From NCBI GenBank assembly GCA_022561415.1, contig JADFRH010000089.1:1-8175 (forward strand): a stretch of DNA of 8,175 bases, written 5' to 3'. The position numbers were made by a program, and so were the translations under genes. The notes under the pieces are model-generated. The model saw nothing but the letters and a program-made list of their open reading frames with translations. It was not told the origin of the DNA and ran no database searches. The stretch is from Planctomycetota bacterium. GTDB taxonomy: Bacteria; Planctomycetota; Phycisphaerae; UBA1845. Positions 1-6,779 of the stretch are shown here, one piece after another; the stretch's first letter is position 1; every line of letters begins with the position of its first letter.

Positions 1-1347
<1,347 letters not shown>

Positions 1348-1351
1348 TCAG

Positions 1352-1356
1352 CTCCT
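1352..1356 (-). promoter_or_regulatory. Ribosome binding site of thiC
   Basis: On the minus strand AGGAG lies ten bases before the ATG at 1341. It fixes this start over any downstream alternative. Confidence 0.7.
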
Positions 1357-1392
1357 TCGGGGCCGGGGCGTGCGTACGAGTCAATACAGAGG

Positions 1393-1474
1393 AAACGTCC
1401 AAGAATCGAAACGTCAAAACGAGAAAACGCTGCCGCGTCCCGGTCTTAATCTTTCGATGTCTCGACGTTTTGAC
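1393..1474. repeat. Three AAACGTC boxes and a 9-bp inverted repeat upstream of thiC
   Basis: AAACGTC occurs at 1393-1399 and 1409-1415 in direct orientation, exactly 16 bp apart. The first two copies share GAAACGTC. It occurs inverted (GACGTTT) at 1464-1470. In addition GTCAAAACG at 1413-1421 is a perfect inverted match of CGTTTTGAC at 1466-1474. The arrangement could be a transcription-factor operator or a looped hairpin in the thiC leader. That function is inference; the repeats are seen directly. Confidence 0.45.
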
Positions 1475-1595
1475 ATTTTCCGCCTGCAACGCGGCGGTTC
1501 TACGACGGATCTATCCGGCGGTCAACCGGTGTCTCGCAAACGGCGCACGCCCACAAAAACTTGTAGCCGAGCACGCAAGCTTAATTAGCGCCCGT

Positions 1596-1638
1596 CGGTC
1601 CGCCGATGAACGCTGCGGACCGCATCGCGCGTGCGATG
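1596..1638. repeat. Two abutting hairpins upstream of the HDOD gene
   Basis: CGGTCCGC at 1596-1603 pairs with GCGGACCG at 1615-1622 (8 bp, 11-nt loop). Directly adjoining it, CATCGC at 1623-1628 pairs with GCGATG at 1633-1638 (6 bp, GCGT loop). There is no T-run after them, so they are not an intrinsic terminator. They could be structure in the leader of the HDOD mRNA; no function can be assigned. Confidence 0.4.
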
Positions 1639-1777
1639 AGCGAGCGCGACCGAATTCCACGTGATGGGTGGGGCGGATGCGTTGCACCGCTGTCCCGATG
1701 GCTGGATTGGGTCCGCGGGGTCTGGGTAGACGACTTTCACCTCGCGGATCGTCACCGCACCGCTGGAGAACTGACCG

Positions 1778-2695
1778 ATGAAGGCAGCCGTACTGGAAGC
1801 GATCAAGAAATCCGCCGCCGTTCCCTCCATGCCGCAGGTCGTCTCGCGATTTCTCGAGATCACACAGGATCCCGGCTTCGAATACCGGGATCTCGTGAAA
1901 GTCCTGTCTGTCGATGCCGGTACGGTCAGCGAGATTCTTCGACTTGCCAATTCGGCGTTGTTCGGCGTTCGCAACAAGGTCGTATCGCTTCAGCAAGCGC
2001 TCACACTGCTGGGACCCAAGCGCACGCGATCGTTGCTGTTGGGGAGGTATCTGGTGGACGCGATGTCCCAAAAGGGCATGGAGGGGCTGGACATGAGCTA
2101 TTTCTGGCGCCGATCGCTCACGTCGTCGCTCGTCGCGTCCCAGTTCGCCGCCAAGCTGTCGCCGCGCCATCGCGACGACGCCTCTATCGGTGCCCTTCTG
2201 GCGGATATCGGCATCCCGATTCTGCTGGAGGCGTTTCCGGACACGTACGGACCCATCGCGGGCGAGTACAAGCCGCGCGGGGACTACGTCTCCGTGACGC
2301 GCGAACAAAAGGCGGTCGGTGTGACGCACGGGGAGGTTTCCGCCATGGTGATGGCCCATTGGTCGTTGCCCGGCTCGTTAACCGATGCGGTCAACCTGCA
2401 CCAATCGAAGGATCCCGGCGACGACGATCCCGCCCTGGTTGCGCGGATCCTGAACTCTTCCGATCGAATCGCCAAGCTGCTGTGTGAGATGCCGTCGCAG
2501 GAGGACATCTCGGCGATCTGCCTCAAGGCGACGGCGTTCGTCGGTATGGACATCGGGACTCTTGCGGCGATGCTGCCGACGATCGAGAACGATATCGAGG
2601 AACTCGCCGAGGCTCTCCGCATCGACGTCATTCCAAGCAAAGTCTACGCCCTGATTGCCAAGACCGTCGAGGAGCAGCTCGGAGTCTCGACGTAG
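1778..2695 (+). CDS. HDOD-domain protein, putative signalling/regulatory protein
   Basis: This 305-residue protein is made mostly of one HDOD domain, a helical relative of HD phosphohydrolases found in signalling proteins. Diagnostic segments are AVPSMPQVVSRFLEITQDPG (14-33), VLSVDAGTVSEILRLANSAL (42-61) followed by FG, VVSLQQALTLLG (68-79), ALLADIGIPIL (139-149) and VTHGEVSAMVMAHWSLPGSL (182-201). The position that is His in catalytic HD proteins is Ala142, while Asp143 remains. Loss of the metal site is usual for HDOD and argues for a binding rather than hydrolytic role. I see no signal peptide, membrane segment or fused receiver or GGDEF domain; residues 215-305 form an additional helical tail. 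GGAG at 1765-1768, nine bases before the ATG, supports the start. It lies upstream of a flagellar block, but 865 bp separate it from the first flagellin, so no operon is implied. Family call is firm; biological role unknown. Confidence 0.88.
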   Translation: MKAAVLEAIKKSAAVPSMPQVVSRFLEITQDPGFEYRDLVKVLSVDAGTVSEILRLANSALFGVRNKVVSLQQALTLLGPKRTRSLLLGRYLVDAMSQKGMEGLDMSYFWRRSLTSSLVASQFAAKLSPRHRDDASIGALLADIGIPILLEAFPDTYGPIAGEYKPRGDYVSVTREQKAVGVTHGEVSAMVMAHWSLPGSLTDAVNLHQSKDPGDDDPALVARILNSSDRIAKLLCEMPSQEDISAICLKATAFVGMDIGTLAAMLPTIENDIEELAEALRIDVIPSKVYALIAKTVEEQLGVST

Positions 2696-2733
2696 GGCGG
2701 GCTACTGGCAAAGCCAGCTTGTTGGTGCCCGCC
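2696..2733 (+). terminator. Nested stem-loop immediately after the HDOD stop codon
   Basis: GGCGGGC at 2696-2702 pairs with GCCCGCC at 2727-2733, and inside it CTGGC at 2705-2709 pairs with GCCAG at 2713-2717 around an AAA loop. It starts on the base after the TAG. A U-run is lacking, so it is not a canonical intrinsic terminator; it may stabilise the 3' end or assist termination. Confidence 0.4.
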
Positions 2734-2740
2734 ATCGATT

Positions 2741-2761
2741 GTCAGTTTTCAGTGGTCAGTT
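2741..2761 (+). repeat. Three degenerate tandem heptamers (GTCAGTT type)
   Basis: GTCAGTT, TTCAGTG and GTCAGTT follow one another without gaps. This resembles the short tandem heptanucleotide repeats (xxCAGTx) scattered between genes in some bacteria. Only three units are present, so chance cannot be excluded. Confidence 0.4.
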
Positions 2762-2936
2762 CGACTCTGCGGGCATGGCGTTCTCATCGCGGTCCGGCCC
2801 GACGTTTGACGTCACGTCGTGATACCCTTCAGCACCCAGCGTGTCGGTTCTCCGCACGCTGCCTTCCCAGGAAAACGCCATGCCGAGACGGCGGATCGGC
2901 GGCCTTCGCGTCGTGCAGCCGACGGGCGGAGAGCCT

Positions 2937-2973
2937 GTCTGAAAGCGTCAGACGCGGGCTGAGAGGCGTCTGC
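2937..2973. repeat. Competing hairpins in the HDOD-flagellin gap
   Basis: GTCTGA at 2937-2942 pairs with TCAGAC at 2948-2953. The same CAGAC bases, as CAGACGC at 2949-2955, can instead pair with GCGTCTG at 2966-2972. The two stems exclude each other. No T-run follows. Confidence 0.4.
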
Positions 2974-3098
2974 TGTCCATCCCGATCCCTCGTCGCTGCG
3001 GTCCGCTGTGCCGATCAGCGTTCAGTAGGTGCGAATCGCTACGATACATCCGAAGAATGTCAAAAAAAGTTGCACAATTGCTACGCGGGGCGACTTGT

Positions 3099-3113
3099 CG
3101 TGTCCGGTAAGAA
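3099..3113 (+). repeat. 15-bp element, copy 1 (CGTGTCCGGTARGAA)
   Basis: This copy matches the one at 3409-3423 at 14 of 15 positions. The flanks are weakly similar as well, and both copies are followed within a few bases by AGGCG. It lies downstream of an A-rich patch with a run of seven A (3062-3068). Function unknown; it could be a protein binding site or a remnant of local duplication. Confidence 0.45.
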
Positions 3114-3135
3114 CAGGCGGACCGTTGTCTGGGCA

Positions 3136-3287
3136 GCGACCGACTTGATTATCGGGGTCGCCTCAATTCGGACTCGCGGCGTCAGGGGCTCGCCGTCCGG
3201 ATGTGGGGTCCGAATGTACTAAAGGCCGATTATCGGGGCGACGATGCTTGTTTTGTCACATCGTCGACCTGTGGGTTGTAGGTCGAC
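3136..3287. ncRNA. Cluster of successive stem-loops, candidate structured RNA or regulatory DNA
   Basis: Read directly, in order: GCGACC (3136-3141) with GGTCGC (3156-3161); ATTCGGAC (3166-3173) with GTCCGAAT (3208-3215), enclosing CGGCG (3177-3181) with CGCCG (3191-3195); the palindrome CCGAT-T-ATCGG (3226-3236); CGACGATG (3239-3246) with CATCGTCG (3259-3266); and GTCGACCT (3263-3270) with AGGTCGAC (3280-3287). The last two stems share 3263-3266 and cannot form together. GATTATCGGGG occurs twice (3147-3157 and 3228-3238). No known RNA family was recognised. Transcription, and in which direction, is not shown by the sequence, so calling it an RNA is inference. Confidence 0.3.
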
Positions 3288-3388
3288 CGCTTGTGGCCGA
3301 TTCGGGAATGGGTGCCGCACGGCGGGACGCCGGTTTCGGGCTCCGAACGACAGAAATCCAAGGATGGGCGGGTCGGTTTTAGGAATTC

Positions 3389-3403
3389 GTGGCAAGGTGC
3401 CAC
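3389..3403. repeat. Compact palindrome GTGGCA-AGG-TGCCAC
   Basis: A perfect 6-bp inverted repeat around a 3-base centre, in the flagellin 1 leader just before the second 15-bp element. It suits a dimeric regulator site or a tight RNA hairpin; neither is proven. Confidence 0.4.
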
Positions 3404-3408
3404 CCTGC

Positions 3409-3423
3409 CGTGTCCGGTAGGAA
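3409..3423 (+). repeat. 15-bp element, copy 2 (CGTGTCCGGTARGAA)
   Basis: Second copy of the element at 3099-3113, exactly 310 bp downstream and with one difference. It sits about 140 bp before the flagellin 1 start. Confidence 0.45.
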
Positions 3424-3461
3424 AAAGGCGAGGCCGGGGTAAGCCCTGTGCCGCAGCCGCT

Positions 3462-3479
3462 TTCAGCGTCATCGCTGAA
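3462..3479 (+). repeat. Hairpin in the flagellin 1 leader
   Basis: TTCAGCG at 3462-3468 pairs perfectly with CGCTGAA at 3473-3479 around a TCAT tetraloop. It lies about 80 bases before the flagellin start. No T-run follows, so it is probably leader RNA structure rather than a terminator. Confidence 0.4.
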
Positions 3480-3544
3480 TGAGGTCGTGGGATAAGGCCA
3501 CTCAGGCGGTCTTTTGCATCATCGCGACACACACGATGCGCTTT

Positions 3545-3549
3545 GGAGG
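3545..3549 (+). promoter_or_regulatory. Unusually placed ribosome binding site of flagellin 1
   Basis: GGAGG is a strong Shine-Dalgarno sequence, but an out-of-frame ATG (3551) begins only one base after it. The true flagellin ATG (3561) is eleven bases away. The in-frame choice is decided by the conserved MTRINTNV flagellin N terminus. The decoy ATG would give only 20 codons, ending at 3613. Confidence 0.65.
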
Positions 3550-3560
3550 TATGAGCGAAT

Positions 3561-5045
3561 ATGACTCGGATCAACACAAACGTGGAGTCACTGATCGCAC
3601 GGCGTGCTCTTAACATCAACAACGCGTCGTTAAGCGAAGCGTTGAAGCGCCTGAGCACGGGACTGCGCATCAACTCGGGTCGGGACGATCCGGCCGGGCT
3701 GATCGCGTCGGAGACCCTGCGTTCCAGCATGAGAGCCATTTCGCAGGCCATCGACAACACCACACGGGCCGACACGATCATCGCCGTTGCTGAGGGCGGA
3801 CTCCAGGAGATCAGCTCGCTGCTGTTGGATCTGGAGTCACTGGTCGATGGGTCGTCCAGCGAAGCAGGACTCACGCAGGGCGAGGTCGCCGCGAATCAGA
3901 CGCAGATCGACTCGATTCTGGAGTCGATCAACCGTCTGGCCACGGCCACTGCGTTTGGCGATAAGAAGCTGCTCAACGGCAACTTCGACTTCACCACCTC
4001 GGGCGTCAACATCACCGAGAGCACCGGTGCGGCAACGAACGACCTGGCTTCGGTTCAGATAAACGGGGCGAAGATTCCGAACGGGTCATTCCGAACGGTC
4101 GCCGTGAACGTTGTAACTCCCTCCGAGATCGGGCTGGTTAGTGCCGTCGGCGCCGGTACCGACGGAACCGGTGCGCTCAACGGAACGCTCAACGGCGCGA
4201 CCACGATTCAAGTGAGGGGAAATCTCGGCAGCGAGATTCTGACGTTTGCGTCCGGAGCCACTACGGCGAATATGGCCACTGCGATTAACGCCGCCTCGCA
4301 ACTGACCGGCGTTTCGGCAACCGCCTCTGCGGCGGCGGGTGGGCCGGCCTCGTTGGTTCTTCAGAGCACGGAATTCGGTGGCGATCAGTTCGTCTCGGTG
4401 TCTGTCTTGAACAATCTCACTGCGTTCACGGCACAGGCACAGGATACCAAAGACTTCGGCGTCAATGGAACTGTCACGGTCAACGGTGCCAGCGCCATCA
4501 TGAAGGGCCTCGACGCGTCCATACGTCAGGGTTCGCTTTCGCTCGATCTGACGCTGACCGCATCCTTTGGCACGGTCGCGGGCGGCAGCACGGACTTCGA
4601 GATTACCGGAGGTGGGGCGCGTTTCTCGATCTCGCCGAACGTTGGTCTGGCGGGACTCGAGACGATCGGCATTGGTGAGGTGTCGAGCGCCACCCTCGGC
4701 GACAACGCTGTCGGCTTCCTCGAGACGCTCCGATCCGGACTGGCCAACGACCTGGGGAGCAAGAATTTCTCCACGGCCCAACGGATCGTGCGCAAAGCGA
4801 TCAGCGAGGTAGCGACCCTTCGCGGGCGACTCGGTAGTTTCCAAAAGGATACGCTCACCACGACGAGGAATTCTCTGAACGTTGCACTCGAGAATGTGAC
4901 TGCGGCCGAGAGTGCGATTCGCGACGCTGACTTCGCCAGGGAGACGTCACGGCTGATGCGGGCCCAAATCCTGGTTAGCTCATCCACGTCGGTGTTGCAG
5001 CTTGCCAACGCACAGCCGCAGAACGCCTTGGCGTTGCTCGGCTAA
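3561..5045 (+). CDS. Flagellin (first of two paralogues)
   Basis: Flagellin is secreted through the flagellar export apparatus and polymerises under the cap into the helical filament. The 494-residue length is normal. The conserved N-terminal D0/D1 part spans 1-140: MTRINTNV (1-8), LSTGLRINSGRDDPAGLIAS (31-50), ANQTQIDSILESINRLA (111-127) and KKLLNG (135-140). The central part includes a segment like the flagellin hook-IN motif (214-282) and GGGARFSISP (350-359). The C-terminal D1/D0 part spans about 385-494, with ENVTAAESAIRDADFARETS (444-463) and RAQILVSSSTSVLQLANAQP (467-486). There is no cysteine. Residues 85-95 carry Asp90 where the enterobacterial TLR5-contact Arg would lie. The gene is followed by a strong terminator, so it is probably transcribed by itself. 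Weak sigma-28-like sequences lie upstream, for example GCCGATTA at 3225 and GCCGATTC at 3296, without a well-spaced -35. Family certain; which paralogue is the major filament protein is unknown. Confidence 0.96.
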   Translation: MTRINTNVESLIARRALNINNASLSEALKRLSTGLRINSGRDDPAGLIASETLRSSMRAISQAIDNTTRADTIIAVAEGGLQEISSLLLDLESLVDGSSSEAGLTQGEVAANQTQIDSILESINRLATATAFGDKKLLNGNFDFTTSGVNITESTGAATNDLASVQINGAKIPNGSFRTVAVNVVTPSEIGLVSAVGAGTDGTGALNGTLNGATTIQVRGNLGSEILTFASGATTANMATAINAASQLTGVSATASAAAGGPASLVLQSTEFGGDQFVSVSVLNNLTAFTAQAQDTKDFGVNGTVTVNGASAIMKGLDASIRQGSLSLDLTLTASFGTVAGGSTDFEITGGGARFSISPNVGLAGLETIGIGEVSSATLGDNAVGFLETLRSGLANDLGSKNFSTAQRIVRKAISEVATLRGRLGSFQKDTLTTTRNSLNVALENVTAAESAIRDADFARETSRLMRAQILVSSSTSVLQLANAQPQNALALLG

Positions 5046-5083
5046 ATGACCTAGGCCGGGTCGGTCTAATACCAACACGAAAC

Positions 5084-5129
5084 GCCGGCATCGATGGGGC
5101 ATACCCGCTCCACCGATGCCGGCTTTTTT
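5084..5129 (+). terminator. Intrinsic terminator after flagellin 1
   Basis: GCCGGCATCG at 5084-5093 pairs perfectly with CGATGCCGGC at 5114-5123, followed by six T (5124-5129). The stem can extend further past one mismatch. It lies 38 bases after the stop codon. It is the clearest terminator in the window and separates the two flagellins into different transcripts. Confidence 0.9.
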
Positions 5130-5164
5130 GTTCGATTCGTCCTCGCCTCCCAAACGGCACGCCC

Positions 5165-5192
5165 TAAAGTGGGTCCGAGAATCCGTCGACAA
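5165..5192 (+). promoter_or_regulatory. Candidate sigma-28 promoter for flagellin 2
   Basis: TAAA (5165-5168), a 16-base spacer and GTCGACAA (5185-5192) compare with the consensus TAAA-N15-GCCGATAA: 4/4, one base too long, and 6/8. It lies after the flagellin 1 terminator, about 135 bases before the flagellin 2 ATG. A sigma-28 class promoter is expected for a flagellin, but the match is imperfect. Confidence 0.3.
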
Positions 5193-5208
5193 TCGAGCGG
5201 TGGGCTCC

Positions 5209-5225
5209 GCGCCAGCGCATGGCGC
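5209..5225. repeat. Hairpin in the flagellin 2 leader
   Basis: GCGCCA at 5209-5214 pairs with TGGCGC at 5220-5225 around a 5-nt loop. An outer pair, GGTCCG (5172-5177) with CGGACC (5234-5239), can enclose it. Leader structure is possible; function unknown. Confidence 0.3.
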
Positions 5226-5327
5226 TTTCGGTGCGGACCGTTCTTCGAAGCGAAACCATTGCACACGGTCGTGCGAATCTGAGTATCAGCCACCGCGGTT
5301 GATTGACAACGTGTCACGGAAGACTCC

Positions 5328-6779
5328 ATGTCCCGCATCAACACGAACATTGCCGCGATCAACGCGGTACGCAACCTGGCGCGGAACCAGGACGACTTGA
5401 AGATCCGCCTGCACCGCCTCAGCACGGGACTGCGCATCAACCGCGGCGCGGACGATCCCGCCGGATTGATCGTGTCCGAGCGCCTGCGCAGCGACATACG
5501 TGGAATTCACCAGGCGATAGAGAATTCCGGTCGGGCCAGCAATGTGGTCTCAACGACCGAGGGGGCTCTCAACGAAGTCTCGGCGCTGCTCTTGGACCTG
5601 CAGGCGCTGGTCACCGCTGCCGCCAACGAGGCGGGTCTCACGAATGACGAGGTGCGCGCCAACCAGCAGCAGGTCGACTCGATCCTCAACAGCCTCGATC
5701 GCATCTCCAACACCACCGAATTTGCCGGGAAGAAGCTGCTCAATGGTAGCGAGGCCTACCTCACGTCCGGCGTGCCTCCAAACGCGATTGCAGCGATGCG
5801 GCTGTTCGGGATCCAGCTTCCCCAGGCCGGATCGCGCGAGCTGACGATTCGGGTTACCCAATCGGCTCAGACGGCCCAACTCGCGTTGATTGGGACCAAC
5901 GCCATCGGGCCTTCCACCCTCTCCGCCACGACAATCTCGATCAAAGGAACGCTCGGTAACGAACTCCTCAGCTTCGCGGCCGGTACGACACTGGCGCAGG
6001 TGCGAATCGCGATCAACGCCGCGACCGCGGTGACCGGGGTCTCCGCGGTGGTGTCCGCGGCCGGTGTCGCGGGCGTAGCGAGCGCGCTGCTATTGGGCAG
6101 CACGACGCTCGGGTCCGATGCGTTTGTCTCCGTGGAACCAATAGGCGGGAGCTTTGTTGCCGCCAACAACAGCGGCCTGGCCCTACGCGGCGAAGGGGTC
6201 GACGCAGGCGTGCTCGTAAATGGGCGGGTGGCCTCGGTGCGGGGGCTGCGAGCCGATGTGCGGGCCGCCGGAATCGATGCCCGCTTCTACCTCACGCAGT
6301 CGTTCGGGCAGACTCTGTCGTCGGCGACCTTCTCGATCATCGGGGGTGGGGCGGTCTTCCAGATCACGCCGGAGATCAGTTCGGCCGGTCAGATTCAGTT
6401 CGGGCTCGATGCGGTATCAACGTTGCGACTCGGTGATCCGACGACGGGGCTTCTGTATACGCTGCGCACCGGCGGGGCCAACGAGTTGGCATCGCTGAAT
6501 CACACTGTCATTCAGACGATCGTGGACGAGGCAATCGATCAGGTATCGTCGATCCGGGCGCGCTTTGGCAACATTCAGCGAAACCAGATCGACCCGAGCG
6601 TGGCGAGTCAGCGCGTTGCGATGGAAAACGTCACCGCCTCCGAGTCGATCATTCGCGACGCGGATATCGCCGTGGAGGTTTCGGCCCTGACGCGCGCCCA
6701 GATTCTCGTGCAGAGCACGCAGTTCACGTTGCAGATCGCCAATTCGATACCTAATCTCGTGCTATCGCTGCTCGGCTAG
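5328..6779 (+). CDS. Flagellin (second paralogue)
   Basis: A 483-residue filament subunit, collinear with flagellin 1. Residues 1-140 align without a gap, with about 79 identities by my count: MSRINTNI (1-8), LSTGLRINRGADDPAGLIVS (31-50), ANQQQVDSIL (111-120), KKLLNG (135-140). The central domain is also shared: TTISIKGTLGNELLSFAAGT (201-220), GVSAVVSAAG (237-246), VLVNGRVASVRGL (295-307) and GGGAVFQITP (339-348). The C-terminal part has ENVTASESIIRDADIAVEVS (433-452) and RAQILVQSTQFTLQIANS (456-473). It ends IPNLVLSLLG, unlike the QPQNALALLG of its neighbour. There is no cysteine; Asp90 again replaces the TLR5-contact Arg. GGAAG at 5318-5322 is the likely ribosome site. No clear terminator follows, so some read-through into fliD is possible. 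It arose by whole-gene duplication, now well diverged; a role as minor or junction filament protein is conceivable but unproven. Confidence 0.95.
   Translation: MSRINTNIAAINAVRNLARNQDDLKIRLHRLSTGLRINRGADDPAGLIVSERLRSDIRGIHQAIENSGRASNVVSTTEGALNEVSALLLDLQALVTAAANEAGLTNDEVRANQQQVDSILNSLDRISNTTEFAGKKLLNGSEAYLTSGVPPNAIAAMRLFGIQLPQAGSRELTIRVTQSAQTAQLALIGTNAIGPSTLSATTISIKGTLGNELLSFAAGTTLAQVRIAINAATAVTGVSAVVSAAGVAGVASALLLGSTTLGSDAFVSVEPIGGSFVAANNSGLALRGEGVDAGVLVNGRVASVRGLRADVRAAGIDARFYLTQSFGQTLSSATFSIIGGGAVFQITPEISSAGQIQFGLDAVSTLRLGDPTTGLLYTLRTGGANELASLNHTVIQTIVDEAIDQVSSIRARFGNIQRNQIDPSVASQRVAMENVTASESIIRDADIAVEVSALTRAQILVQSTQFTLQIANSIPNLVLSLLG

Larger units (their letters stand above)
2696..3560. 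other. Repeat-rich 865-bp region without a convincing gene, upstream of flagellin 1
   Basis: A frame open at 2719-3222 would encode a 167-residue, Arg/Ser/Cys-rich protein of no recognisable family and without a good ribosome binding site. I judge it spurious. Instead the region holds the post-HDOD stem-loop, heptamers (2741-2761), competing hairpins (2937-2973), a cluster of stem-loops (3136-3287), two copies of a 15-bp element (3099 and 3409), two copies of GATTATCGGGG (3147 and 3228), and two more hairpins (3389-3403 and 3462-3479). It must also carry the flagellin 1 promoter. The density suggests structured RNA or a regulatory region. Confidence 0.55.

Noticed and set aside
1511..2359. 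282-codon minus-strand frame antisense to the HDOD gene
   Set aside because: No family motif; it is the high-GC mirror of the HDOD coding sequence and has no supporting start signal.
3071..3084. Sigma-54-like sequence TTGCACAATTGCTA
   Set aside because: The distance between the GC-type elements is about three bases too short for a -24/-12 promoter.
2719..3222. 167-codon plus-strand frame in the HDOD-flagellin gap
   Set aside because: Low-complexity Arg/Ser/Cys-rich product, no domain, no good ribosome binding site, and it runs through several hairpins and repeats.
3409..3515. Possible cobalamin or cyclic-di-GMP riboswitch in the flagellin 1 leader (fragments such as GGTAGGAA, GCCACT, GCCGCAGCC)
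   Set aside because: The fragments do not occur in the order or spacing of either class and the conserved cores are absent; a covariance search would be decisive.
3551..3613. ATG at 3551 as the translation start after GGAGG
   Set aside because: It is only one base from the Shine-Dalgarno, and its frame ends after 20 codons; the flagellin N terminus begins at 3561 in another frame.
4086..4844. 252-codon minus-strand frame inside flagellin 1
   Set aside because: Antisense shadow of a clear flagellin; charged low-complexity product with no recognisable motif.
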